Shown: positions 7,755 through 17,433, counted from the first letter of the stretch. The stretch is DNA of 55,994 bases from Mesorhizobium sp. LSJC280B00 (GCF_000502835.1 NZ_AYVL01000024.1:39072-95065); one strand, 5' to 3'. Notes: a model not told the origin generated them from the sequence alone. Numbers and translations are program-made.

Positions 7755-8884
7755 TGCATTTTCTTTTGATCGTCTTGCTGAAGAGATACATCTTCAATCC
7801 GGCGATCGTCGTGGCAGCGTTTCTTGTCTACGGCGAAGGGATTGACCTTGCGGCAGCTCAGCAAATGTGCGGCCCCGCGCTATCGCAGTGCGACCTGCAG
7901 ACCGACCCCGCATGCCTTGAACGCACCTATGCGTGCGGCGAATATGATACCGTCATCCAGTCGCTCTTCGTCGAACGGTTCGAACCGACGCCTGACCAGA
8001 AATACTTCGTCGGCGCCTCGTTCTACGGCCGCCACATTCGCGAACGCGCCGCCGGCGTGCAGTGCGAGATGGTGAAGTTCGCGCGCGAATACCTGAGTGA
8101 CTACCTGTCCGGAGTCGAGGCCAAGTTCACCACCAGCGGCTCGTTCGGGACGGTGCGACAGATGGATCAAATCTATCATGCCGCGCAGATGCTGACTGAC
8201 CTCGGCGACGTCACCGGTTGCCCGGAATCGGCGCTCACACGCGCCACCGTCGAGGACATCGCCCGCAGTGAGGCCGTACGCTATGCGCGCTCCGTGTTCC
8301 TGCAGCCGCCGCCGGAAGCCCGTTCCTCGTTCAAAACGCTGCAAGGCGCGCTGAGCGGCTTCGTCAGTCGGGCGTCCGATCTCGAAACAGGCATCGCTTT
8401 GCGCCGCGTCGAGATCAAATCGGCCGATACGCACTTGAAGGCGATCCGCGTCATTTTCGCGGAGATCTTCGGACCGGTGAGCGGTGCGGGCGCGACGCTG
8501 GTCGCCAACACCTCAATCCTCGACGGGCTGGCGGCGAAGACGACGCAGATGCTGCGCTCCGTCGAAGTCTCGGAGGAAGAGTTCAAGCGGGCGCTCGGTG
8601 ACGTAACGCCTGAGCAATACGCCAATCTCAATCGCAAGACGGTCGCAAGCGCCGAGGACTTTCTCAAAGTCTCCGCCTTCCACATCAACATGATCGGGGT
8701 GCTGCTGCCGACCGATCCGGCAAAGCCCTTCTGGCGACTGGATGCCGAGGTTCATGCCGACAACGCGGCACAGGGCGCATTCAACGATCTCGCCAAGATT
8801 AAGGCGGACTGGAAGGCGCACGGCGCTGCGACCGGCATCTGCGCCCAGGCTGGCGCGGCCGACAGGGTGTGGTACTGCCGATGA
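7754..8884 (+). CDS. secreted helical Cys-containing protein A
   Basis: First gene of the secreted cluster, 376 residues from GTG 7754. The N terminus (MHFLLIVLLKRYIFNPAIVV plus AAFLVYGEG) is a signal peptide or membrane anchor. The mature part opens with a Cys-rich stretch (MCGPALSQCDLQTDPACLER, TYACGEYD) and continues as predicted long helices, with few Gly/Pro breaks at residues ~190-330. No known family is recognised. Protein B and protein D in the same operon have the same plan (signal peptide, Cys-rich N part, helical C part). The stop overlaps the next start (ATGA). The start is uncertain: ATG 7720 has a better ribosome site but is out of frame by one base. Confidence 0.6.
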   Translation: MHFLLIVLLKRYIFNPAIVVAAFLVYGEGIDLAAAQQMCGPALSQCDLQTDPACLERTYACGEYDTVIQSLFVERFEPTPDQKYFVGASFYGRHIRERAAGVQCEMVKFAREYLSDYLSGVEAKFTTSGSFGTVRQMDQIYHAAQMLTDLGDVTGCPESALTRATVEDIARSEAVRYARSVFLQPPPEARSSFKTLQGALSGFVSRASDLETGIALRRVEIKSADTHLKAIRVIFAEIFGPVSGAGATLVANTSILDGLAAKTTQMLRSVEVSEEEFKRALGDVTPEQYANLNRKTVASAEDFLKVSAFHINMIGVLLPTDPAKPFWRLDAEVHADNAAQGAFNDLAKIKADWKAHGAATGICAQAGAADRVWYCR

Positions 8885-10209
8885 CAAGCTTCCGAGACAT
8901 TGCGTTGTTCGTGATCGTCAGTTGCGTGTTGGCCGGCAAAGCCGGCGCCGGATCGATCCTGGAGCGCGCTTACACGTCGGAGAAGCTCGATGGTTTCTGG
9001 AACGCGACGCTCTCCAGCGCGACGCCCGAGACGACCCGGTTCAGCCTGCTCGCCCCCGGCCCCGCCGCCGTCGAACCGAGTCACGAGGCGACGCAGCCCG
9101 ATTTCGGCCTGCCCTTCACCGGCGAGGTGATCGGCGAGGCGTCAGGCCCCTCCGGCGGCAGCCGCAGCGTCGGCTTTCCGGTCATCCCGCTTTCGGCCGA
9201 CGACGCCTCGGTGCTGATGCGACGCCTCGCCTGGGCGGAGATCTATCTGAGCCGCTACCGCTTCTTCGCCCCAGTCTCGACCGATAACGCCGAAGAGCTC
9301 GCCGCCCTCGTCGGCCGACAATACGCCGCTGGCGTCGAGGCCTATCTGATTACCGGGCGGCTTTACTTCTCCGGGGCCGACTTGCCGGAGAAATGCCGGC
9401 ATCTGACGCGGATGAACGAGATCGATGCCGGGCCTTTATCGGGCGCAAGCGCGGATGTGCTGCCTGCCGCCTGGCGTCCGCTATTCCCGATAATCGAAGC
9501 CGTACGCGCACGGCTCGGCTCGGACGCGCTGGCGAAGCTGGTCTGTTCGGCCAAGCCAGTGCGCGGGCGCGCCGAAACGACCAATCTGATCGAAACGCGG
9601 GTGCGCGGGCAGATCGTCAAGGCGGTCAGGACGAAGGTCGACGACACGCTCAACCTGATGAACGCCGCTTCGACCGAATACCAGTCGCTGGTCAACGAAA
9701 TGGACGTGTCGATCAAGTCTGCCGAGGTGATGGAGTTGGAACGTGTGCTCGGCAACGCGCAGGCCAACATGGTGCTCGTCAAGGAGGATCAGCTGAAGGC
9801 AGCCGAGACGATCGCCACGCTGCAAGCCGTCGATCTCTCCAGCCTCAACCAGCCGGATTCGCTGAAGGAATTCGAAGACGGCAAGGCAAGGATGACGCAG
9901 ATCGTCGGGCAGATCGAAGGCGTGATGACGGCCCTGTCCGGCCTCGCGCATGTCGTCGACGATCCGACAATCACGGCAGAGCTTTCTTCCTGCGCGGGAC
10001 TGGCCGGCGCGTATTCGGCGCTCGACCTCACGCTCGAGACCGGCGCACTGACCGCAAAGATCAACGGCCCCTACGAGGACTGCATCAACCATGCCCGGGC
10101 TGTGGTCGGGCGGTTCCAGAACCCATCGCTTTCCAAGGTGCAGATGGCCGAACTTGCCCGGCACGTGCGCCAGATTTCCGAGGTCTTGTTGACGACGGGG
10201 CAGCCATGA
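8881..10209 (+). CDS. secreted helical protein B
   Basis: 442 residues from ATG 8881, which overlaps the preceding stop in ATGA; a GTG at 8869 is in frame but lies inside gene A. The signal peptide MTSFRDIALFVIVSCVLAGK ends near AGAGS. The mature N-terminal ~190 residues are mixed; residues ~230-330 form a strong heptad pattern (YQSLVNEMDVSIKSAEVMEL, ERVLGNAQANMVLVKEDQ) and the remainder is helical with scattered Cys. No family recognised. The shape recalls alpha-helical pore-forming toxins and coiled-coil assembly proteins, but that is only a resemblance. It ends in an ATGA overlap with the giant coiled-coil gene. Confidence 0.65.
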   Translation: MTSFRDIALFVIVSCVLAGKAGAGSILERAYTSEKLDGFWNATLSSATPETTRFSLLAPGPAAVEPSHEATQPDFGLPFTGEVIGEASGPSGGSRSVGFPVIPLSADDASVLMRRLAWAEIYLSRYRFFAPVSTDNAEELAALVGRQYAAGVEAYLITGRLYFSGADLPEKCRHLTRMNEIDAGPLSGASADVLPAAWRPLFPIIEAVRARLGSDALAKLVCSAKPVRGRAETTNLIETRVRGQIVKAVRTKVDDTLNLMNAASTEYQSLVNEMDVSIKSAEVMELERVLGNAQANMVLVKEDQLKAAETIATLQAVDLSSLNQPDSLKEFEDGKARMTQIVGQIEGVMTALSGLAHVVDDPTITAELSSCAGLAGAYSALDLTLETGALTAKINGPYEDCINHARAVVGRFQNPSLSKVQMAELARHVRQISEVLLTTGQP

Positions 10210-13200
10210 GACGGTTTTTCCTGCTTTGCGGACTGGTCGTCGGCTTCATCTTTGGCGCTGCCGGAATGGCGCGCGCGCAGGACTGCATGGCGCTCGATGT
10301 TGACGCGGCGGCCGGCCATGCCGGCGAGCTGACGACGCTGCTCAAGATCGCCAATTTCCGCGCCGACGTGAAATATATGGGTGAAGTCGCCACCGAACTC
10401 GAACAGTTCCTGACGACCTGCGGCAACGAGGCGACCGGACGGCTGGCGATCGTGTGCGATTTCGACTGCCACCTGCAACTCGGCCGCTATCGCTTGTTCC
10501 TCGCCGCCGACATGCCGTTCCTGTCGTCGGCCAGCGGCGTCAGCCGCAACGATACGCCGGTTTCGCCGCAGGCGGCGCAGGAATTCGGCCGCCAAGGCAT
10601 CGAGATCGTCGACCGGGGCCTTCGCATTCTCGCACGACAGCAAGGCGGTGACCAGGGAGCCGCGGCGGGAGAGGATGCGAGTTACCGCACCTTCGTGCGG
10701 CAGCTAACGGCGCTGTCCTCTTTGAAGATCCAGTTGCTGATGAACACCGGCGACGTCTGGTATCAGACGCTCTCGGAGGCGCGCGTCAAGGCACTCGACT
10801 TCCTGGTCAGCGATACGCTGGGCGCTGCCGGAGGCGCCGGCCTCAACAGTCAACCCAACCTCTCCAAGGCCTACACCAATTACGAGGCCGCAATGTGGGT
10901 GCTGGTCGAGACGGAGATGGATATTCCGGGCGAGTCCACCTACGACGACCTACGCGCCGATCTGCTGCTTCAGCAGAGCGACCTTGATGCGCGCATGGAA
11001 AGCGTGCGCAAGGGTTTCCTGTTCCTCAACATCGACCCCATGCAGTTCACGACGATCCCGTTCGAGGAACTGCAGCAGGCCCTGGCCGAAAGCGAACAGC
11101 GACTGACCGAGGTCGAGCGCAATGTCGAGGCGCTGGTTGAGCGGTGGTACGCCAACAAGGAAGGCGAAGCGACGCGCGCGCTCGACGAGGAGCGGACGAT
11201 CCGCAGCCAGGAAGTCAACCTGATCGCCCACAAGATCGGCAAGCTGGAGCACGAAGCGCAGACCTTCGCCACCACCGTCCAGCAAGAGATCAACGCGGTC
11301 GACGCCGAGAAGGACACGTTCGGCTATCGCCAGCAGATCAGGTCGCTAGAGATCGAGCTCGGCACCAAGATCGCCGAGTTCGAGAACCAGCGCCGTCAGA
11401 TCAATGACAGACAGGAACTCGACCTAATCGTCCTCTCCAAGGAGGCCGAAGTCGAGCGGCGCAACGAACTGCGCTGGCTGCTGAACTGGGAAATGACGCA
11501 GATGAACCTCGATCTGCAGATTTCCTCGCTCGAGAGCCAGATCACCGAATATGCCCGCCAGACCGAACGCAACGCCAACGAGCTCGAACAGGCGGTTCGC
11601 CAGCGGCAGATCCTTCAAACGCAGATCACCAACAACCAGGGTGCGATCGGCCGCGCCAACGACGCACTCACCGAACTGCAACTGCGCCAGACCGACCTCT
11701 ATCAGCGCCGCCGGGCCGTCGACCGCGAGCAGCTTTGCGGCATCGAGAACCAGCTTGCCCTGATTGGAGACACGGCCGACCATCCGTTCACGCCGCTGCT
11801 CGCAGGCGAACAGGTATGCCAGACTGTGACGCCGGCCTTCACGCGCAACCAATACGTTACCCAGATGTGCGGCCCGGACGGTCAGTCGGGCCTCAGGGCG
11901 CAGCTCGTGAACACGCAGACACAAGCGAGAGCGTTCCTGATGAAGTGCGTCATCGGCAACGCCGACTTCGCCGATGTCGAGCCGCTGATGTCCGACCAGC
12001 AAATGATCACGTCGAACATCCCGCTGCCGCAGGAACTGGCGAACGTCGATTGCGGTTCTTTTTCCCAGACGGAAACCGACTTCGCCAAGAAACTGTACGA
12101 AGCCGAGCGGGACGTCTATGCAAAGAAGAAGGCGGACCTTGAGGAGGCGCGTGACCAGGTCGACGGCCAGCTGACGGAAGTGATCACCTGGTTTGCCGCG
12201 TTCAACGGCACCACACAGGCCGCGCAGATCATCCTGACGTCGGTGCAAGGTGCATACTCGATCGGCGCCGCAGTGCCCGAAATCATCACCTGCGCCTGCG
12301 GTTTGGGCAGCGGCGTCGCGACGGTGATAGACGTCGCCAAACCGATCAGGGCGGCCTTGGAAGCGGCCCAATCCATCCTGTCGACGATCATCAACACCGG
12401 CCAGATCTCTCAGGCGAATATAAATGAAATCAATGCGCTGAAGCAGCGTCTTACGCAGCTCCGCCAGGCGATCGAGCAACTCGATCTTGACAAGGCCCTC
12501 AAGGCAAGGGCGCTGGTCGACACGCATTTCCAATTGGCCGGCCGGTTGGCGCAAGGGGCGCAGGACATCAAGGAACTGGCGCTGCAAGGCTCGATGGCGG
12601 CCGTCGACTGCCAGAGCCAGGATCTCGGCATCGACGAGCAGGTGGCGCGGCTCAAGTCCGACCACGAACGCATCCTCGCGGGGCTCGATCTTCAGGCGCG
12701 CGAAAACGACATGCTCAGTTTCCAGATCACCGACCAGCAGCGCACGATCGACCGGCTGACCAACGAGATCGGGATTCTCAATCTGGAACTCGACAAGCTG
12801 TCCCTGTCGGAAGCCCAGCTCAACCAGGATAATGCACGTGTCGCCGAACTGGTCGCTGCAACCAACGGCCGCATCGACCGCGTCCGCGCTGCGCAGACGA
12901 CAGTGACCGGTCTCGCCGAGGAATCAAATGCCTCGACCAACTTGATCAACGAGCTGCGCGACCGACAGAAGGAGAAGATGCTGGCGCTGAACGATGCCGA
13001 ACTCGCCTTCGTCGAGCAGCGCATCACGCAGTCGCGCGGCAACACCGAGGAACTCGTAGCAGGCCTGAACCAAGCCAAGGATCTCGGTCTCAAGAGCCGC
13101 GCGCTGCAGGACAGCATTCTGAAGTTCCAGGGCAACGTTCAGGCCGAGGTGACAAAGCAGCAGGAGAACATGACAAAGCTGGTCACCCAGATCGACGATC

Positions 13201-14054
13201 CGGCGGCGCGCAAGAATCTGTTCATCGCGACCCAGGACACCGTCGCCGACCTGATGAAGGGCATTCCCGAATATCTGGTGACCAAGCGGCGCGTGCTCGA
13301 GACCGCCAACCGGCTGATGCACCTGATGCGTCGCCGCTTTGAAGTGGTGCAGGCCTTCACCGGCGAGGCCGCAACCGTGCCCGTGGTCTATGTGCGCAAC
13401 GCAACCCAGCTCCAGGCGATGATAGACGACATCGTTGCCAAGCGCTTCTTCGACGAGCGGCAGATCAATATCGATGTCGCCCAGATCGTAGTGCCCGCCA
13501 ATTCCGGTTTCGCCCGCAAGCTGGCGCTCGACGAGAATGTCGAGTTCGAGGTTTCGCCCTTCGCGTCGACCGACGCGCTGATGAAGGCGAACGGCTATTT
13601 CGCGCTGTGGGCGCCCAACAAATTCCGTGAGCGCAAGAACCTGACCCTGATCGATGTCTTCGTCGGCACCGACTACCAGTGCACTGGCGCGCAGTGGAAC
13701 CGCTTCGCCTTGCAACACCGCGGCAGCGGCTTCGTGTTCAAGCCGCTGACCAAGGGGTCGAACGAGGTCCGCGCCGACATTTCGGTCGGACCAGAGCGGG
13801 TCGCCTTGCAGACCTTTTTCAACCAGGCCGACAGCGGCGACGAGATCAGCCGGATCATCCGCTACTGGGTGCAGGATCGCTACCAGGCGCGCAAGTTTCC
13901 GCGCGCGCCCGGACCTTCGAACGACACCAGCCTGATCCTGCCCTATCTCGGCGCGCCGCTTATCGGCTCGTACCGGCTGTCGCTGCAGCCGAGCGACTGC
14001 CCCTTCGACGGCGCTGTGTTCACCCTCTATTTCATCTTCGCGAGCGCGTCATGA
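10206..14054 (+). CDS. giant secreted coiled-coil protein C, possible Tc-A-like channel subunit
   Basis: 1282 residues from ATG 10206 (ATGA overlap with gene B). The frame is open back to 9393, but that part is antiphase to gene B. The signal peptide is MRRFFLLCGLVVGFIFGAAG, ending near MARAQD. Order of parts: Cys-containing helical N domain (~22-240); long coiled coil 1 (~250-505, heptads such as IRSLEIELGTKIAEFENQRR); Cys-rich segment (~510-620); a hydrophobic stretch at ~668-715 (AAQIILTSVQGAYSIGAAVP, GLGSGVATVIDVAKPI); coiled coil 2 (~738-978); a C-terminal beta-rich domain (~1060-1282) ending in FDGAVFTLYFIF. The sequence coil - hydrophobic turn - coil - beta domain resembles the channel and TcB-binding end of Tc toxin A subunits; this is inference from architecture. 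No homologous family was recognised with certainty. Confidence 0.6.
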   Translation: MRRFFLLCGLVVGFIFGAAGMARAQDCMALDVDAAAGHAGELTTLLKIANFRADVKYMGEVATELEQFLTTCGNEATGRLAIVCDFDCHLQLGRYRLFLAADMPFLSSASGVSRNDTPVSPQAAQEFGRQGIEIVDRGLRILARQQGGDQGAAAGEDASYRTFVRQLTALSSLKIQLLMNTGDVWYQTLSEARVKALDFLVSDTLGAAGGAGLNSQPNLSKAYTNYEAAMWVLVETEMDIPGESTYDDLRADLLLQQSDLDARMESVRKGFLFLNIDPMQFTTIPFEELQQALAESEQRLTEVERNVEALVERWYANKEGEATRALDEERTIRSQEVNLIAHKIGKLEHEAQTFATTVQQEINAVDAEKDTFGYRQQIRSLEIELGTKIAEFENQRRQINDRQELDLIVLSKEAEVERRNELRWLLNWEMTQMNLDLQISSLESQITEYARQTERNANELEQAVRQRQILQTQITNNQGAIGRANDALTELQLRQTDLYQRRRAVDREQLCGIENQLALIGDTADHPFTPLLAGEQVCQTVTPAFTRNQYVTQMCGPDGQSGLRAQLVNTQTQARAFLMKCVIGNADFADVEPLMSDQQMITSNIPLPQELANVDCGSFSQTETDFAKKLYEAERDVYAKKKADLEEARDQVDGQLTEVITWFAAFNGTTQAAQIILTSVQGAYSIGAAVPEIITCACGLGSGVATVIDVAKPIRAALEAAQSILSTIINTGQISQANINEINALKQRLTQLRQAIEQLDLDKALKARALVDTHFQLAGRLAQGAQDIKELALQGSMAAVDCQSQDLGIDEQVARLKSDHERILAGLDLQARENDMLSFQITDQQRTIDRLTNEIGILNLELDKLSLSEAQLNQDNARVAELVAATNGRIDRVRAAQTTVTGLAEESNASTNLINELRDRQKEKMLALNDAELAFVEQRITQSRGNTEELVAGLNQAKDLGLKSRALQDSILKFQGNVQAEVTKQQENMTKLVTQIDDPAARKNLFIATQDTVADLMKGIPEYLVTKRRVLETANRLMHLMRRRFEVVQAFTGEAATVPVVYVRNATQLQAMIDDIVAKRFFDERQINIDVAQIVVPANSGFARKLALDENVEFEVSPFASTDALMKANGYFALWAPNKFRERKNLTLIDVFVGTDYQCTGAQWNRFALQHRGSGFVFKPLTKGSNEVRADISVGPERVALQTFFNQADSGDEISRIIRYWVQDRYQARKFPRAPGPSNDTSLILPYLGAPLIGSYRLSLQPSDCPFDGAVFTLYFIFASAS

Positions 14055-15391
14055 GAGCCATCGTCGCCACAGCAGCGCTCGCTCTGGCGTTTGGCGCGAC
14101 GGGAGCGGCCGCGCGCGACCTCTTCGTCGACAATCTCGCCGGCTATACAATCGAATCGCGCGTTCTCGACGCTCCAAATTGCGAGGGGCCGGCCATTCCT
14201 GACGGCACGCTGAAGACCTTCGAGCAAGGCCTCTGCGTCTTCCACCGCCCAGCCCGCAGTCCCGACGACAGCCAACGCGCGGCCAGCCTGATGCGGGAGG
14301 CACAGACACGCGGGCTGCCGCCCGTCCACCAGCAGCTCGCCGGGCTGGTTTCAGGCCTGGCGATCTGCGCCGAGGCGACGCGTCACCTCGACGCCTACCG
14401 CGCTTCGGGCAACCAGAGCCGGATGGAGCAGACGCTGTTCTGCCGCGACCGGCGGCACAGCCAGGCAGACCTGAACGCGATCGAATGGAACCATGCGCTG
14501 TTCGAGTACGCCGACGGGCTCGCTTCGAACCGGACGCTCGAGCAGAGGCTGGCCGAGGTGAGCGCCTGCCAGGCTGGGCCCTTGAGCGCCGATTTCGACG
14601 CCCAGTGCGGCCTGATCTCCAATCTGTCCGACATCGAGATCGATGCCTTCGCCGACGGGGCGGCCGACAATGTGATCGAGAGCTACTTCGCCAGCGTCGA
14701 GAGCCCGATCACGGCGATGTTTTCCCGCAAGCTGAAACGCGCCGAAGGCCTGGTGCAGAGTTCGCGCGCCGGCATCGACGACATCAAGGCAGGCGCCGAC
14801 ACAGTGAACAAGGAATACGCCGCGCTGAACCAGGTCTACGTAGCGGCGCGCGACACCAGGATGGGGCCGATCTACAACGCCTACCGCGAGGCGATCCTGA
14901 GGGCGACCTCGATCCTCGACGAGTTCGACCGCTGGAAAGGCGGACTGTTCATAACCTCGGAAAACATCAACCTGATGCCGAAGATCACCGAACGGTCGGG
15001 CGAGATCGCGGGCGAGAAGACGCGGGTAGAAGGCCTCGCCTTTGGGGGCAAGGCGAGCGCGCTGATCGCCGACATCAAGCGCATCATCAATGCTGACGCC
15101 GAAAACCGCGCCGCGGTCGGCGCCCTCTGCCGCATCTACTTCTGCGAACTGACCAACCGCCGCGCGATGGCCGACGTCATCCGCACCTGTCGTCGGCCGG
15201 CGCTCGCCAACAATCCGCTGTGCGTCGGCCAGAACGGGCAGGTCACCAATGGAACTCTTACGGTCGATTTCCAGGGGCCGCACTCAATCTCGGTTAAGGC
15301 GCTGTGCCAGTCGGCTGGCCTCGATCCGTTGATGACGGAGGTCAATATGGACCCCACCCGCGCCGCAAGCTGCCTGAACGAATTGCGATGA
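14051..15391 (+). CDS. secreted helical Cys-containing protein D
   Basis: 446 residues from ATG 14051 (ATGA overlap with the coiled-coil gene). The signal peptide MRAIVATAALALAFGATGAA ends near AARD. It has at least ten Cys, including pairs in the first 190 residues (GLAICAEATRH, TLFCRDRRHSQADL) and near the C terminus (GALCRIYFCELTNRR). Residues ~215-330 are helical with coiled-coil character (RKLKRAEGLVQSSRAGID). It shares the overall plan of proteins A and B but no clear sequence repeat with them. Function unknown; probably a structural partner of the cluster. Followed by another ATGA junction. Confidence 0.65.
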   Translation: MRAIVATAALALAFGATGAAARDLFVDNLAGYTIESRVLDAPNCEGPAIPDGTLKTFEQGLCVFHRPARSPDDSQRAASLMREAQTRGLPPVHQQLAGLVSGLAICAEATRHLDAYRASGNQSRMEQTLFCRDRRHSQADLNAIEWNHALFEYADGLASNRTLEQRLAEVSACQAGPLSADFDAQCGLISNLSDIEIDAFADGAADNVIESYFASVESPITAMFSRKLKRAEGLVQSSRAGIDDIKAGADTVNKEYAALNQVYVAARDTRMGPIYNAYREAILRATSILDEFDRWKGGLFITSENINLMPKITERSGEIAGEKTRVEGLAFGGKASALIADIKRIINADAENRAAVGALCRIYFCELTNRRAMADVIRTCRRPALANNPLCVGQNGQVTNGTLTVDFQGPHSISVKALCQSAGLDPLMTEVNMDPTRAASCLNELR

Positions 15392-17433
15392 GACAGGCGG
15401 CCGTCTTGCTCACCCTGCTTCTCGCGGGCGCTTCGGCGGCCCGCGCCGAGCCGCAGCTTGCCGCTTTCGTCACCGACCAGAACAACGACGTCTATGTCGC
15501 GCTTTTCGACGGCAAGGCGGTGGAACTCGCCGGCTGCACCAGCGGGAGCCAGGCGAAGCGGCTGCTGCACTTGCCCGACACCGCCGCGGTCTCGGAGGCG
15601 ACGCTCGCCAAGCTTCAGGCTGAAAACGGCTTTGGGGCGCAGCCGCGGTTGCCATGTCCCGGCACGGCATTCAATATCGCCTGGCCCGCGACGACCGCGA
15701 TCTGGGCCGATGTCGAGGCATCGGGCAACTATTATCTCCCCTCTCTCTCGGGCGGCGGCTATTTCGCCGTGCCCACCGCCTGTGTGGAGATCAAGGCGGC
15801 GCTCGCCATCCGCGAGCGCCTGCAACTGCCGGGCGTGCTCCAGGGCTTTGTCGCGCCGCCCGATGTCGGGACACCGTTCGTACTCGATTGCGGGCGCGGC
15901 GATCTTAGCGGCACATCGGATGTCGCGGTGGCGAGTGCGGCGCGCTGGAGCCTGCACCGGTTCGAAACTTTCCTCAGCGCCGAAAGCATTGGCGACACGG
16001 TTTTTGTCGTGGGCTACACGCCGCCGGGCGAAGGCGCGCAGCCCTCCTACCTGCCGATTGTGCGCCTCGACGGCAAGGCGACGCGCGACATCATCGCCGA
16101 TGCACCCGCAGCGGAAGCGGCGGAGGAGAAACTGCGGTCATTCTTCGGCATCCCCGAGGCCGAAGCCGTAACCCCGCTCGGCGCCGACGCGGTAGCTGCG
16201 CTTCGCTCGGCGCCCTTCATCGACCTGTGTCTGTCGAATTGCGATGGCTATCAACGCGAGCACGCGGCCTTCGCGCAACCGGGCGTCGACCTCGGCTTGT
16301 CGCCGCTGTCCGCCGGTCTGTCAATCACCTCGCTCGACCCCCTCGGCAATGCGCGGCTGGACTGGACCTTCGCGCAAGGGCGGAACCTGTCGTTCACTGG
16401 CTGTCCGCTTCTGACCTCGGCGCTCGGCCTGTCCGCCCCCGGCATTGGCGACTGGATGGACGAGACGGATCGCGCGCTGACTGCCGCTCCGTCGCCGGGT
16501 ACCGGCTTCGACTGCCGGGGCTCGGCCAGCGATACGTGCGTTCGCCGCATCAATGATGGTGGCACGCTGACACTGATGCAGTTCTCCTCTGAGGGCGATT
16601 GCGCCGGGCGGGTGAATCTCAGGCTCGAACTGCCCGCATCGGTCCAGGTGCCGCAGACGCTGATCCTGAAGGGACTGCCGTTCAAAACGGTGCACATGGC
16701 GCCGGCCCCCGGCGTCGCCCGGGCACGGCTCGTCGGCAACCCCAACAGGGTGCCGGCCGGCACGTCCTCATGCATCCTGTCGGCAACAGGCGTCATCATC
16801 GTCGCGGACGGATTGCCGCGGCTTGAACTCGAGCGGATCGATCTGGCGCGGGCAGCCGCTCAAACAACCGACGAGGTCGTTGCCGTGATCGCGCAGAACG
16901 GCGCTGTCGCGCTCGACGATGTGACCATCGGCACCGTGGCGGACGGATTGTCGCCGATGGCGCGCGGCGCGTCGCTGTGCCTGGCCGATCTTTATGCGCG
17001 CGGGCTCAGGGTGGAGGCAGACATGCTGGCGATCCAGGGGGTTCGGGCACGGCTGCTGATCTCGGCCCAGGCGCCCGCCCGCTCCACTATTGTCCGCGCG
17101 CGCTTCGGCGCGGTGCTTACCTCCGACAGCCTGATGCGGATGGACTTCACCGACATCGCCGCAGCCAATCCGCTGGTGCTGCGCGGGGCGGTCGTGGCGG
17201 GCCGCTCGGATGGGCTCGCGCCGATGGCAGCTGGCCTTGCGGTCGGCTCCGCCATCCAGCTCGAGCGCGGTTCGTCAGCGAATTTCACCACCTCGACGGT
17301 GTCGGGCTTCCGCTGCGCGGTCAGTTTCGCTGACAGCGCCTCTAGCGCCAGTTTCCTGCTGCCGGGCAACGACATCGCACGCGACAACACCAGCCGGGCC
17401 TGCGGGCCAGGCCACTTCAGCCTGGTCGAATAG
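15388..17433 (+). CDS. secreted probable beta-helix protein E
   Basis: 681 residues from ATG 15388 (ATGA overlap). The signal peptide MRQAAVLLTLLLAGASAARA is followed by EPQLAAF. The first ~300 residues are mixed alpha/beta with scattered Cys. From ~residue 385 on, short repeated strands (VQVPQTLILKGLPFKTVHMA, GVIIVADGLPRLELERIDLA, NGAVALDDVTIGTVADG) follow the spacing of a right-handed parallel beta-helix of the pectate-lyase type, ending with Cys-containing strands. Such helices in exported proteins bind or cut polysaccharide or form passengers; no catalytic motif is visible here. It is the last gene in the run of ATGA-overlapping genes. Confidence 0.6.
   Translation: MRQAAVLLTLLLAGASAARAEPQLAAFVTDQNNDVYVALFDGKAVELAGCTSGSQAKRLLHLPDTAAVSEATLAKLQAENGFGAQPRLPCPGTAFNIAWPATTAIWADVEASGNYYLPSLSGGGYFAVPTACVEIKAALAIRERLQLPGVLQGFVAPPDVGTPFVLDCGRGDLSGTSDVAVASAARWSLHRFETFLSAESIGDTVFVVGYTPPGEGAQPSYLPIVRLDGKATRDIIADAPAAEAAEEKLRSFFGIPEAEAVTPLGADAVAALRSAPFIDLCLSNCDGYQREHAAFAQPGVDLGLSPLSAGLSITSLDPLGNARLDWTFAQGRNLSFTGCPLLTSALGLSAPGIGDWMDETDRALTAAPSPGTGFDCRGSASDTCVRRINDGGTLTLMQFSSEGDCAGRVNLRLELPASVQVPQTLILKGLPFKTVHMAPAPGVARARLVGNPNRVPAGTSSCILSATGVIIVADGLPRLELERIDLARAAAQTTDEVVAVIAQNGAVALDDVTIGTVADGLSPMARGASLCLADLYARGLRVEADMLAIQGVRARLLISAQAPARSTIVRARFGAVLTSDSLMRMDFTDIAAANPLVLRGAVVAGRSDGLAPMAAGLAVGSAIQLERGSSANFTTSTVSGFRCAVSFADSASSASFLLPGNDIARDNTSRACGPGHFSLVE

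Noticed and set aside
9393..10205. Upstream extension of the giant coiled-coil frame to 1553 codons
   Set aside because: It overlaps protein B in another phase, has low-complexity Arg-rich composition and no ribosome site; the ATGA start at 10206 with a signal peptide is clearly better.
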